From positions 3,783 to 67,782 of the forward strand of contig CBFIJK010000013.1 in assembly GCA_965662745.1 (NCBI GenBank): a stretch of 64,000 nucleotides of DNA, written 5' to 3'. Source of the DNA: Anianibacter sp965662745 (GTDB lineage Bacteria; Pseudomonadota; Alphaproteobacteria; Rhodobacterales; Rhodobacteraceae). Made by a program: the position numbers and the translations under genes. Below the pieces are notes generated by a model that saw only the letters and a list, made by a program, of their open reading frames with translations, did not search any database and had not been told where the DNA came from. Position 1 is the first letter of the stretch; the number at the start of each line of letters is the position of its first letter. Positions 1 to 10,467 of the stretch are shown one piece after another.

Positions 1-270
1 CGGCAGTTGTCTTCGCCCGAGGCGAAGATCGTGCTTGAAAAGGGTGGCCGCTGGCTGACCGAGAAGGTGTTCGAACGGATCGCGCGCCAGCTTGGCCTGT
101 CGCTTGCCGCACGCAAGGCGGGGCAGGTGGTGCCCATCGTCGGCGGGCTTGTCGCCGCGACGGTCAATGCGAGCTTTCAGGCCGATGTCGCCCGCGCCGC
201 ACGTTACGCCTATCGACAGCGTTGGCTCTTGGAGCGCAAGGCGCTGCCCGCACCGGAGGCCGCATCGTGA
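1..270 (+). CDS. EcsC family protein, C-terminal end (5' truncated)
   Basis: The reading frame is open from base 1, so the N-terminus lies outside the window; 89 residues remain. The visible part carries the region typical of the EcsC family C-terminus: a Gly/Ala-rich stretch (VVPIVGGLVAATVNASF) followed by a basic helix. EcsC proteins are membrane-associated proteins of uncertain role. The stop overlaps the GTG start of mccB by 4 bases (GTGA), which suggests co-transcription with the leucine-catabolism genes. An internal TTG at 7 is not a credible start. Confidence 0.7.
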   Translation, partial: RQLSSPEAKIVLEKGGRWLTEKVFERIARQLGLSLAARKAGQVVPIVGGLVAATVNASFQADVARAARYAYRQRWLLERKALPAPEAAS

Positions 271-1877
271 AGCTGAAGACATCGCTAATCCCCGGATCGG
301 ACGAGGCGAAGGCCAACCGCACCGCGCATCTCGACGCGCTCGAGGTGATCCGTGTTGCAGCAGAGGCCGCAGCGGCAGGCGGCGGCGCCAAATCGCGAGA
401 GCGGCACCTGGGACGCGGCAAGATGCTACCGCGCGAGAGGGTGGCAAACCTGCTCGATCCGGGCTCGCCGTTTCTGGAAGTCGGCGCACTGGCGGCGCAC
501 GGAATGTACGACGGCGCGGCCCCGGCGGCGGGCGCCATCGCGGGCGTCGGACGTGTGATGGGGCGCGAGGTCATGGTGGTGTGCAACGACGCCACCGTGA
601 AGGGCGGCACCTATTACCCGATGACGGTGAAAAAGCACCTGCGCGCGCAGGAGATCGCCGAGGAATGCCATCTGCCCTGCATCTACCTCGTGGATTCGGG
701 CGGCGCGAACCTGCCGAACCAGGACGAGGTGTTCCCGGATCGCGACCATTTCGGGCGCATCTTCTACAATCAGGCGCGCATGAGCGCGAAGGGCATCGCG
801 CAGATCGCAGTGGTTATGGGGTCCTGCACGGCGGGCGGGGCCTATGTGCCCGCCATGTCGGACGTGTCGATCATCGTGAAAGAGCAGGGCACGATCTTTC
901 TGGCCGGACCGCCGCTGGTAAAGGCGGCGACGGGCGAGGTGGTGACGGCAGAGGACCTTGGCGGCGGCGAGGTGCATACGCGTCTGTCAGGCGTGGCCGA
1001 TTATCTGGCTGAGGATGACGCGCATGCGCTCGCGCTGGCGCGGCGGGCGGTTGGATCGCTTGGGTCTGGCCGGGGGGCGGTGCGTGCGAGCACGCACCCT
1101 ACGGGGCAGGATCCGGCGTATGATCCCGAAGAGCTGTTGTCGGTCGTGCCGGCCGATCTGCGCACGCCCTATGACATCCGCGAGGTGATCGCGCGGCTGG
1201 TGGACGGATCCTATTTCGACGAGTTCAAGGCGCGGTTTGGCGAAACGCTGGTCTGCGGCTTCGCCGAGGTCATGGGCCAGCCGGTCGGGATCGTTGCGAA
1301 CAATGGCGTTTTGTTTTCCGAGAGCGCGCAAAAAGGCGCCCATTTCGTGGAGCTGTGTTCCCAGCGCGGCACGCCCTTGGTGTTCCTTCAGAACATCACC
1401 GGTTTCATGGTGGGCCGCAAATACGAGAACGAAGGCATTGCGCGCCACGGGGCCAAGATGGTGACGGCGGTCGCGACGACATCGGTTCCCAAAGTCACGA
1501 TGCTGGTTGGCGGGTCCTTTGGCGCTGGTAATTACGGCATGGCGGGCCGCGCCTATCAGCCGAGGTTCCTGTGGACATGGCCGACCTCTCGCATCTCGGT
1601 CATGGGCGGCGCGCAGGCGGCGGGCGTGCTGGCCACCGTCAAGCGTGACGCGATCGAGCGATCGGGCGGTGAATGGTCGGCCGAAGAGGAAGCGGCGTTC
1701 AAGCAGCCCACTGTGGATATGTTTGAGGAACAGTCGCATCCGCTTTACGCCTCTGCCCGGCTTTGGGATGACGGTGTGATCGATCCGAGGAAAAGCCGCG
1801 ATGTACTCGCCCTGTCGCTGTCGGCGGCTATGAATGCACCCATCGAGGAGACACGTTTCGGCGTGTTCCGGATGTGA
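267..1877 (+). CDS. mccB: Methylcrotonoyl-CoA carboxylase beta subunit (carboxyltransferase)
   Basis: 536 residues, the usual size for the family. This is the carboxyltransferase half of methylcrotonyl-CoA carboxylase, which moves CO2 from biotin to 3-methylcrotonyl-CoA in leucine degradation. Visible signatures are GGTYYPMTVKKHLRAQEIA, the oxyanion-hole region GSCTAGGAYVPAMSD and, in the second crotonase-like domain, GGSFGAGNYGMAGRAY. The stretch DSGGANLPNQDEVFPDRDHF favours methylcrotonyl over propionyl carboxylases; geranyl-CoA carboxylase is the main alternative. GTG at 267 is chosen because it overlaps the upstream stop (GTGA) and because the frame upstream of it resembles no family member. 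The alpha subunit lies two genes downstream. Confidence 0.9.
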   Translation: MKLKTSLIPGSDEAKANRTAHLDALEVIRVAAEAAAAGGGAKSRERHLGRGKMLPRERVANLLDPGSPFLEVGALAAHGMYDGAAPAAGAIAGVGRVMGREVMVVCNDATVKGGTYYPMTVKKHLRAQEIAEECHLPCIYLVDSGGANLPNQDEVFPDRDHFGRIFYNQARMSAKGIAQIAVVMGSCTAGGAYVPAMSDVSIIVKEQGTIFLAGPPLVKAATGEVVTAEDLGGGEVHTRLSGVADYLAEDDAHALALARRAVGSLGSGRGAVRASTHPTGQDPAYDPEELLSVVPADLRTPYDIREVIARLVDGSYFDEFKARFGETLVCGFAEVMGQPVGIVANNGVLFSESAQKGAHFVELCSQRGTPLVFLQNITGFMVGRKYENEGIARHGAKMVTAVATTSVPKVTMLVGGSFGAGNYGMAGRAYQPRFLWTWPTSRISVMGGAQAAGVLATVKRDAIERSGGEWSAEEEAAFKQPTVDMFEEQSHPLYASARLWDDGVIDPRKSRDVLALSLSAAMNAPIEETRFGVFRM

Positions 1878-2869
1878 CGGATCTAAAAGACCGAAGCGCG
1901 GCGATCATACCGACCCGCCTTACGGACCGCTTCGGCCTGATGGTGCCGATCCTGTCGGCGCCGATGGCGTTGGCGGCGGGCGGCCGTCTTGCCGCGGCGG
2001 TGACGCGGGCTGGGGGCCTTGGGCTGATTGGCGGGGCCTATGGTGACACGAGCTGGATCGGAACGGAGTTCGCGGCGGCAGGCAATGCGTCGGTTGGTGC
2101 CGGGTTCATCACCTGGGCGCTCGCAGAGCGGCCCGAGGCGCTTGGCGCGGTTCTCGCGCATCAGCCGCGGGCGCTCATGCTGTCCTTCGGCGATCCAATG
2201 CCTTTTGCGGCTGAAATCGCTGAAGCGGGCGTGCCGCTGATCTGCCAGGTCCAGACGCTGAAAGACGCGCGCCGCGCGGTCGCGGCGGGCGCAGAGGTGA
2301 TCGTGGCGCAAGGGGCCGAGGCGGGCGGCCACGGCGAGGCGCGTGCCACCATGACGCTGGTGCCCGAAGTCGCGGACATGCTGGCCAAGGACGCGCCCGA
2401 GGTGCTGTGCCTCGCCGCGGGCGGAATCGCGGATGGACGCGGACTGGCGGCGGCTTTGATGCTGGGCGCGGATGGCGTGCTGATCGGCTCTCGATTCTGG
2501 GCGTCGGACGAGGCGCTGGTGCATCCTGCGATGCACCGCGCGGCGATCGAGGCGACGGGCGATGACACGATCCGCTCGACGGTGATGGACATTGCGCGGC
2601 GGCTGGACTGGCCCGAACGCTACACGGCGCGGGTCTTGCAGAATGCGTTCACGGCGCGCTGGCACGGTGACATTCCCGGCCTTCTGGAGCGGGCCGACGA
2701 GGAGGCCGCGCGCTGGCGGTCGGCTTGGCAGGCGGGCGATACGGATGTCGCGAACACCTTTGTCGGTGAGGCGACAGGGCTGATCGACACCATCGAACCT
2801 GCGGGAGAGATCGTCACGCGCATAGCGCGCGAGGCCGAGGATTTACTGAACGGGGGATGGCGGCGATGA
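1874..2869 (+). CDS. Nitronate monooxygenase family FMN oxidoreductase
   Basis: 331 residues with a TIM-barrel, FMN-dependent nitronate monooxygenase (former 2-nitropropane dioxygenase) fold. Visible motifs are the N-terminal PILSAPMALAAGG, the central QGAEAGGHGEAR holding the presumed catalytic His, and the phosphate-binding AAGGIADGRGLAAAL...GADGVLIGSRF. The family oxidises alkyl nitronates; some homologues act on other substrates, so the exact one is open. GTG at 1874 overlaps the mccB stop (GTGA), so the gene is translationally coupled to mccB. Its presence between the two carboxylase subunit genes is notable because it has no known role in leucine catabolism. Confidence 0.8.
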   Translation: MTDLKDRSAAIIPTRLTDRFGLMVPILSAPMALAAGGRLAAAVTRAGGLGLIGGAYGDTSWIGTEFAAAGNASVGAGFITWALAERPEALGAVLAHQPRALMLSFGDPMPFAAEIAEAGVPLICQVQTLKDARRAVAAGAEVIVAQGAEAGGHGEARATMTLVPEVADMLAKDAPEVLCLAAGGIADGRGLAAALMLGADGVLIGSRFWASDEALVHPAMHRAAIEATGDDTIRSTVMDIARRLDWPERYTARVLQNAFTARWHGDIPGLLERADEEAARWRSAWQAGDTDVANTFVGEATGLIDTIEPAGEIVTRIAREAEDLLNGGWRR

Positions 2870-3289
2870 TGATATTGAAAGAGGCGTTGGCGCTTTATCC
2901 GAATGCCACAAGCTACACCCCAGCAGAGCATCTGCCGCGCCTCAACGCCGAGATCCTGGCGCTGATGCGCAGCGGGGCGAAGACGGCGACCTGTGCCTTG
3001 CCGTCCGAATTTACTGAGGATGAGCCAATGCCAGAGGTCGGGCGCGTGGATATCGCCTGCGATGTCGAAGGGCGGCCCGTAGTGGCCACGCGCACCTTGT
3101 CTGTGGAACAATTGAAGTTCCACGAGATGGACGAGGCGCGTGTCCCCGCCCAAGGCGAATTCAGGGACTTGGCGCATTGGCGCGTGGGCTACACCGAATA
3201 TTACAATCGGCTGGGCGTCTTCGCACCCGATATGGATCTGATCTATGAACGGTTTGAAATTGTTCGGGATTTCGTGGAAGGCAGTAGGG

Positions 3290-3297
<8 letters not shown>
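2866..3297 (+). CDS. ASCH domain-containing protein
   Basis: 143 residues. The sequence resembles the ASCH/PUA-like fold (YhfF type): an N-terminal LRSGAKTAT-like region (LMRSGAKTATCALP) and a later segment around HWRVGYTEYY. ASCH proteins are thought to bind RNA or modified nucleotides; no precise role can be stated. ATG at 2866 is preferred because it overlaps the upstream stop (ATGA) and has GGGGG about nine bases upstream; ATG at 2857 is possible and adds three residues. The 3' end overlaps the mccA start by 8 bases, tying it into the mcc operon. Confidence 0.7.
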
Positions 3298-5227
<1,930 letters not shown>

Positions 5228-5243
5228 GCCGTCTGCCCAAGAA

Positions 5244-5253
5244 TTAGCGCTAA
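5244..5253. promoter_or_regulatory. TTAGCGCTAA palindrome after mccA
   Basis: A perfect 10-base palindrome 17 bases after the mccA stop. Its AGCGCT core resembles operators of alphaproteobacterial LacI-family sugar regulators. It is the first conspicuous element in the 271-base gap before nuoA, but it lies about 140 bases upstream of the candidate nuo promoter, so a role is unproven. Confidence 0.25.
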
Positions 5254-5386
5254 CCGCCCGATCCGGGGCATGTGCCGCCACCAATCGCCTTGGCACGGGG
5301 TGCGGCGCATCGTTTCGGTTCCGCGAAAGCTGCACAAAGCACTGATTTAAAACAGTTTTGCCGTTTCCGTTTCTTCCGGGCCATGG

Positions 5387-5490
5387 TTGACCCCGTCCAT
5401 GCGTCGGGATAACACCCCTTTCAAGATTGATTGCAGGGCGCGCCGCGATACATCATGCGATGTCCGGCTCGGCCAATGGCGCAAGGAGGT
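5387..5490 (+). promoter_or_regulatory. Candidate nuo operon promoter and nuoA ribosome binding site
   Basis: In the 271-base gap between mccA and nuoA, TTGACC (5387-5392) and TAACAC (5410-5415) are separated by 17 bases, a good housekeeping-sigma layout for an alphaproteobacterium. This would give a leader of roughly 75 bases. AAGGAGGT at 5483-5490 lies eight bases before GTG 5499 and decides the nuoA start in favour of GTG over ATG 5508. The rest of the gap shows no gene. Confidence 0.45.
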
Positions 5491-5498
5491 GCCGTTCC

Positions 5499-5864
5499 GT
5501 GGATGAAATGCTTCGCGAATACCTTCCGATCCTCGTTTTCCTTGGCGTGTCCGTCGCTCTGGGTCTGATCCTGATGCTGGCGGCCTTTCTGGTCGCCCCG
5601 TCAAATCCCGACCCGGAAAAGGTGTCCGCCTACGAATGCGGGTTCAACGCCTTCGACGACGCGCGGATGAAATTCGACGTCCGGTTCTACCTCGTGTCGA
5701 TCCTGTTCATTATCTTCGATCTGGAAATCGCCTTCCTCTTTCCTTGGGCCGTCGCGTTCAAGGATATCGGGCTGGTCGGGTTTTGGTCGATGATGGTCTT
5801 CCTGGCCGTTCTGACGGTCGGATTTGCCTATGAGTGGAAGAAAGGGGCCCTCGAATGGGAGTGA
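5499..5864 (+). CDS. nuoA: NADH-quinone oxidoreductase subunit A
   Basis: 121 residues, the usual alphaproteobacterial NuoA length, with three membrane helices. The conserved loop KVSAYECGFNAFDDARMKF contains the switch-loop Cys of the ND3/NuoA family, followed by FDVRFYLVSILFIIFDLE. GTG at 5499 is chosen for its strong Shine-Dalgarno match and because it yields the family N-terminus (MDEMLREYLPIL). It is the first gene of the complex I operon; its stop overlaps nuoB by 10 bases. Confidence 0.95.
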   Translation: MDEMLREYLPILVFLGVSVALGLILMLAAFLVAPSNPDPEKVSAYECGFNAFDDARMKFDVRFYLVSILFIIFDLEIAFLFPWAVAFKDIGLVGFWSMMVFLAVLTVGFAYEWKKGALEWE

Positions 5865-6388
5865 GCACCGCCGTGAATACCGCCGGTCCCGACAACGAAG
5901 TCGCGACCCAGACGCTGAATCGTCAGCTTCAGGACAAGGGTTTCCTTGTCACCTCGACCGAGGACCTCATCAACTGGGCACGCACCGGCAGCCTGCACTG
6001 GATGACCTTCGGGCTGGCCTGTTGCGCAGTCGAGATGATGCATACCTCGATGCCCCGCTATGACGCCGAACGCTTCGGCATAGCGCCGCGCGCGTCCCCG
6101 CGCCAAGCTGATGTGATGATCGTCGCGGGCACGCTGACCAACAAGATGGCCCCGGCGCTGCGTAAGGTCTACGACCAGATGCCAGAGCCGCGTTATGTGA
6201 TTTCAATGGGATCGTGCGCCAATGGCGGCGGCTATTACCACTACAGCTATTCTGTGGTGCGTGGCTGCGATCGGATCGTACCCGTGGATATCTACGTGCC
6301 CGGATGCCCACCCACGGCAGAGGCGCTGCTTTACGGCATTCTTCAGCTTCAGCGGAAAATCCGCCGCACCGGCACCATCAACCGCTAA
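5855..6388 (+). CDS. nuoB: NADH-quinone oxidoreductase subunit B
   Basis: 177 residues. It carries the N2 iron-sulfur cluster that passes electrons to quinone; the ligand cysteines are visible in GLACCAVEMM, GSCANGGGYYHYSYSV and VPGCPPTAEALL. ATG 5855 overlaps the nuoA stop and gives the expected short variable N-terminus; an ORF extension to 5834 is open but inside nuoA. It sits in the peripheral-arm Q module next to NuoD and NuoH. Confidence 0.95.
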   Translation: MGVSTAVNTAGPDNEVATQTLNRQLQDKGFLVTSTEDLINWARTGSLHWMTFGLACCAVEMMHTSMPRYDAERFGIAPRASPRQADVMIVAGTLTNKMAPALRKVYDQMPEPRYVISMGSCANGGGYYHYSYSVVRGCDRIVPVDIYVPGCPPTAEALLYGILQLQRKIRRTGTINR

Positions 6389-6415
6389 GGCGGTCCTATC
6401 GAAAGGACGCATCCC

Positions 6416-7027
6416 ATGTCCCACGCGATGAAAGAGCTTGGCCAGCATGTCGAGGCGATGCGCCCCGATTGCGTGCTGGGCTGGTCGGTCGAGAATGACG
6501 AGTTGACGATGGATATCGCGCCCTCGTCGATCAAGAGCCTGACAGAGTTCCTCAAGACCGACGCAACCTGCCGGTTCTCCACGCTTGTGGACATCACCGC
6601 GGTCGATTGGCCTGAGCGCGAGACGCGGTTCGACGTCGTCTATCACTTCCTGTCGATGTATCAGAATCACCGCATCCGCCTGAAGGCGGCGGTGCGCGAG
6701 GATCAGACGGTCGCGTCGATCACCGACGCCTATCCCAGCGCCAACTGGTACGAGCGCGAGATTTTCGACATGTTCGGCTTGCTGTTCTCGGGCCATCCGG
6801 ACCTGCGCCGGATCCTCACCGATTACGGGTTTCGCGGCCATCCGCTGCGCAAGGATTTCCCAACCACGGGCTACACTGAAGTGCGCTATGACGAGGCGCA
6901 AAAGCGCGTCGTCTACGAGCCAGTGAAGCTTGTGCAGGAATACCGTCAGTTCGACTTCATGTCGCCGTGGGAAGGTGCGGACTATATCCTGCCCGGCGAC
7001 GAGAAGAGCGGGGAGGCGAAGTCCTGA
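6416..7027 (+). CDS. nuoC: NADH-quinone oxidoreductase subunit C
   Basis: 203 residues, a stand-alone NuoC (30 kDa subunit), not fused to NuoD as in enterobacteria. The family signature WYEREIFDMFGLLFSGHPDL and the following RRILTDYGFRGHPLRKDFP are intact. The start has GAAAGGA upstream. The subunit is structural in the Q module. The next gene is a sulfotransferase, not nuoD. Confidence 0.95.
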   Translation: MSHAMKELGQHVEAMRPDCVLGWSVENDELTMDIAPSSIKSLTEFLKTDATCRFSTLVDITAVDWPERETRFDVVYHFLSMYQNHRIRLKAAVREDQTVASITDAYPSANWYEREIFDMFGLLFSGHPDLRRILTDYGFRGHPLRKDFPTTGYTEVRYDEAQKRVVYEPVKLVQEYRQFDFMSPWEGADYILPGDEKSGEAKS

Positions 7028-7030
7028 TCC

Positions 7031-7921
7031 ATGGCGCAGGCGACGCTTCTTTTCGGGGTCGGCGCGGCGAAGGCGGGGACCTCGTGGCTTCACCGCTACC
7101 TGTCCGTGCATCCCGATGTCGCGATGCCCGAACCGAAGGAACTGCATTTTTTCGATGCCCTGGAATTCGGCACGGCGCGGCGCGAAGTGAATAACGCCAT
7201 GCGTCAGATCGCGATGCTGGAGTCGAAGATCGAAACGGTGGAAGACGCGGCGCGGCGCCGCAACATGATGCGCCGCCATGCCGATCTGTGCCGCTATGCC
7301 GCGTTCATGGCCGAAGACGGCCTGACGACCGCCGATTATGCAGGCTTCATGGAAGAGGCGCGTGGATCGAAAGACATCGTCGGGGACATCACGCCGGCCT
7401 ATGCCCTTTTGCCAGAGGCGCGCTTTGCCGAGATGGCGGCGCTTGCGCCCAACACGCGGTTCATCCTTTTGCTGCGCGATCCTGTGGATCGGGCCTGGTC
7501 GAATATCAAGTTCACCGCCGAACGGCAGGCAAAGGCCGCCGACCGCCCGGATCAGGTTGAACGTTTCGCTCAAACGCTGCTGGGCCGGGTTCTGAACGGT
7601 GAAGCGCGGGATGTGATCGACCGCTCTGACTACAAGGGGACACTGACCCGCCTCTTCAACGCTGTGCCGAGCGCGCATATCCTTGTTGAATTCTACGAGC
7701 GTTTGTTCGACACAGCGACGCTTGAACGGATCTGCGCGTTCCTTGGGATCGCGCCCCGCGCGGGCGAGACGGACCTTGTCGTAAACAAGAGCGTCCGCAT
7801 GACGCTTGCGTCCGATATGAAGGCAAGGCTGCGGGACCAGCTTGCCCCGCAATATGACTATGTCGCCGACCGGTTCGGCGCGGCGCTGCCCGACGCATGG
7901 GCTGCCAACATGAAGGTGTGA
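7031..7921 (+). CDS. Sulfotransferase family protein embedded in the nuo operon
   Basis: 296 residues of the P-loop PAPS-dependent sulfotransferase family. The 5'-phosphosulfate loop is GVGAAKAGTSWLHRYL (residues 9-24) and the 3'-phosphate site is LLLRDPVDRAWSNIKF (about 147-161) with the expected Arg149 and Ser157. The acceptor cannot be deduced; bacterial homologues sulfate sugars, lipids or lipo-oligosaccharides. The gene begins 3 bases after nuoC and ends 1 base before nuoD, so it must be co-transcribed with complex I. It has no known part in complex I. Base use resembles its neighbours, so any insertion is not recent. Confidence 0.85.
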   Translation: MAQATLLFGVGAAKAGTSWLHRYLSVHPDVAMPEPKELHFFDALEFGTARREVNNAMRQIAMLESKIETVEDAARRRNMMRRHADLCRYAAFMAEDGLTTADYAGFMEEARGSKDIVGDITPAYALLPEARFAEMAALAPNTRFILLLRDPVDRAWSNIKFTAERQAKAADRPDQVERFAQTLLGRVLNGEARDVIDRSDYKGTLTRLFNAVPSAHILVEFYERLFDTATLERICAFLGIAPRAGETDLVVNKSVRMTLASDMKARLRDQLAPQYDYVADRFGAALPDAWAANMKV

Positions 7922-7922
7922 C

Positions 7923-9137
7923 ATGGACGGAAAATTCGAAGACGCCGTGACCGGCGAACAGAAGATCCGGAACTTCAACATCAACTTCGGCCCGCAGCAC
8001 CCTGCGGCGCATGGGGTGCTGCGCATGGTGCTGGAGCTTGACGGCGAGATCGTCGAGCGGGTCGATCCGCATATCGGCCTTCTGCATCGCGGCACCGAAA
8101 AGCTGATGGAAAGCCGCACCTATCTTCAGAACCTGCCCTATTTCGACCGGCTCGATTATGTCGGCACGATGAACCAGGAACATGCCTGGTGCCTTGCGAT
8201 CGAGCGGCTGACCGGCACCGAGGTTCCGCGCCGCGCGCAGCTGATCCGCGTGCTGTATTGCGAAATCGGGCGCATCCTGAACCATCTTCTGAACGTCACG
8301 ACGCAGGCGCTTGACGTGGGCGCGCTGACGCCGCCGCTTTGGGGCTTTGAAGAGCGTGAAAAGCTGATGGGCTTTTACGAGCGGGCCTCTGGCGCGCGTC
8401 TGCACGCGGCGTATTTCCGGCCCGGCGGCGTTCATCAGGACCTGCCGGACGAGCTGGTCGACGATATCGAGGATTGGTGCGATCCGTTCCTGAAGGTGCT
8501 CGACGATATCGATGGTTTGCTGACCGAGAACCGCATCTTCAAGCAGCGCAATGTCGATATCGGCATCGTAACCGAAGAAGACATCCTTGATTGGGGCATG
8601 TCCGGGCCGATGGTGCGCGGATCGGGCCTTGCCTGGGACCTGCGCCGCGCGCAGCCCTATGAATGCTATGACGAATTCGACTTCCAGATCGCCATCGGCA
8701 AGAATGGCGATTGCTATGACCGCTATCTCGTGCGGATGGCCGAAATGCGCGAAAGCGTGAAAATCATGCGCCAGGCTTGCGTGAAACTGCGCGAGCCGGA
8801 TGGCCGCGGCGATATCCTGTCGCGCGGCAAGCTGACCCCGCCGACGCGCACGGACATGAAGACCTCGATGGAAGCGCTGATCCATCACTTCAAACTATAC
8901 ACCGAAGGCTTCCACGTGCCCGAGGGCGAGATTTACGCCGCCGTCGAGGCGCCCAAGGGTGAATTCGGCGTCTACCTCGTTGCCGACGGCACCAACCGGC
9001 CCTACCGCGCCAAGCTGCGCGCGCCGGGCTATCCGCATCTATCGGCCATGGATCACCTGTCCAAAGGCCACCAACTTGCGGATGTCTCTGCCATTCTCGG
9101 CTCGCTCGACATCGTGTTCGGCGAGATCGACCGCTAG
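7923..9137 (+). CDS. nuoD: NADH-quinone oxidoreductase subunit D
   Basis: 404 residues, the 49 kDa subunit related to NiFe-hydrogenase large subunits and lining the quinone site. Visible signatures: FGPQHPAAHGVLR near the N-terminus (with the quinone-headgroup His), HIGLLHRGTEKL and ARLHAAYFRPGGVHQDLP. The C-terminus ends with the conserved LGSLDIVFGEIDR. An 87-base gap separates it from nuoE; this contains a weak GCGCCC/GGGCGC stem (9138-9160) but no clear terminator. Confidence 0.96.
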   Translation: MDGKFEDAVTGEQKIRNFNINFGPQHPAAHGVLRMVLELDGEIVERVDPHIGLLHRGTEKLMESRTYLQNLPYFDRLDYVGTMNQEHAWCLAIERLTGTEVPRRAQLIRVLYCEIGRILNHLLNVTTQALDVGALTPPLWGFEEREKLMGFYERASGARLHAAYFRPGGVHQDLPDELVDDIEDWCDPFLKVLDDIDGLLTENRIFKQRNVDIGIVTEEDILDWGMSGPMVRGSGLAWDLRRAQPYECYDEFDFQIAIGKNGDCYDRYLVRMAEMRESVKIMRQACVKLREPDGRGDILSRGKLTPPTRTDMKTSMEALIHHFKLYTEGFHVPEGEIYAAVEAPKGEFGVYLVADGTNRPYRAKLRAPGYPHLSAMDHLSKGHQLADVSAILGSLDIVFGEIDR

Positions 9138-9224
9138 GCGCCCATGGCCTCGACGGGCGCAAATATACTCTCTCAGGCCATCGCCGCCCCGCGCGGCTCA
9201 CGGCCCTGACAAGGACGATACGTT

Positions 9225-10430
9225 ATGCTTCGCCGACTGCATCCTGAACAGCCCGAAGGTTTTGCCTTCACCCCCGAGAACCAGAAATGGGCGGAAGGGC
9301 AGATCACAAAGTATCCCGACGGCCGCCAGGCCAGCGCGATCATCCCGCTTCTGTGGCGCGCGCAGGAACAGGAAGGTTGGCTAAGCCGCCCGGCGATCGA
9401 AGCGGTCGCCGACATGCTGGGCCTCGCGTATATCCGGGCGCTTGAGGTCGCGACCTTCTACTTCATGTTCCAGCTTCAGCCTGTGGGCAGTGTCGCCCAT
9501 GTGCAGGTGTGCGGCACGACATCCTGCATGATCTGCGGGGCCGAGGATCTGATGGCGGTCTGCAAGGACAAGATCGCGAAGAACGCACATCAGCTTTCGG
9601 AAGACGGCAAGTTCAGCTGGGAAGAGGTCGAATGCCTCGGAGCCTGCGCGAACGCCCCGATGGCCCAGATCGGCAAGGATTACTACGAGGATCTGACTGC
9701 AGAGCGTCTGGGCGAGATCATCGACGAGATGGCCGCCGGAAAGGTGCCGATGCCCGGTCCTCAGAACGGGCGCTATGCGTCGGAACCCATGTCGGGCCTG
9801 ACCAGCCTCAAAGAACATGATTCGGGCCGCACGAAGCACAATGCCAGCGTGCAGCTTGCCAGCGATATCGGCGACACGATCAAGCGGATCGACGGAACCG
9901 AGGTGCAGCTGCGGATGCCGTGGAACGACGAGACCGACGTCGAAATTCCGCGCAATCTGGACGAACAATCGCCCCGTCCGGGCGAGGGCGTTCCGGCCGA
10001 CGACACCGGCATTGATGAGCGTCAGGCGCCGGCCGAAAGCGCGGCGCGCCCCGATAGTGATGCGCCCGCCAAAGCCGCCGAAAAGACGTCGAAAACCAAG
10101 CCCGAGAATGCCGCGCCCACGAAGGCAATGACCGGCGGAGAGCCTGTAAAACCTCAGAAAAAGCCGCAGACGCTTTCCGAGCCGAAAGAGGGCGGGGCAG
10201 ATGATCTGAAGATGATCAAGGGCGTCGGACCGAAGCTCGAACAGCTCTTGCACAAGCTGGGCTTTTTCCACTTCGATCAGATCGCAGGCTGGACCGACGA
10301 GGAAATTGCCTGGGTCGATGACAACCTTGAAGGCTTCAAGGGCCGCGTGACGCGGGACGATTGGGTCGCGCAGGCCAGGACGCTTGCATCTGGAGGCGAG
10401 ACAGAGTTTTCCAAACGCGCTAAGTATTAA
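9225..10430 (+). CDS. nuoE: NADH-quinone oxidoreductase subunit E with C-terminal extension
   Basis: 401 residues, more than twice the size of E. coli NuoE. Residues 1-170 are the thioredoxin-like ferredoxin domain with 2Fe-2S ligands C96, C101, C137 and C141. Residues about 190-320 are a charged, Pro/Ala/Lys-rich linker. Residues about 324-396 form a helix-hairpin-helix-type domain (LKMIKGVGPKLEQLLHKLGF). That domain recurs in the next gene at roughly two-thirds identity. NuoE, with NuoF, makes the NADH-oxidising N module. Extended NuoE proteins occur in related bacteria; the role of the extra domain is not established. Confidence 0.93.
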   Translation: MLRRLHPEQPEGFAFTPENQKWAEGQITKYPDGRQASAIIPLLWRAQEQEGWLSRPAIEAVADMLGLAYIRALEVATFYFMFQLQPVGSVAHVQVCGTTSCMICGAEDLMAVCKDKIAKNAHQLSEDGKFSWEEVECLGACANAPMAQIGKDYYEDLTAERLGEIIDEMAAGKVPMPGPQNGRYASEPMSGLTSLKEHDSGRTKHNASVQLASDIGDTIKRIDGTEVQLRMPWNDETDVEIPRNLDEQSPRPGEGVPADDTGIDERQAPAESAARPDSDAPAKAAEKTSKTKPENAAPTKAMTGGEPVKPQKKPQTLSEPKEGGADDLKMIKGVGPKLEQLLHKLGFFHFDQIAGWTDEEIAWVDDNLEGFKGRVTRDDWVAQARTLASGGETEFSKRAKY

Positions 10431-10467
10431 GCGCAACACGGACTCTTATCGCAGGAGATAGCAAAAA

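Noticed and set aside
7031..7921. Sulfotransferase as a recent horizontal insertion
   Set aside because: Base composition and spacing match neighbours, and there are no repeats or mobile-element traces at the borders.
9138..9224. Repeat copy or terminator between nuoD and nuoE
   Set aside because: Only a 6-bp GCGCCC/GGGCGC stem followed by AAATATACTC is present; too little similarity to the four-copy repeat to count.
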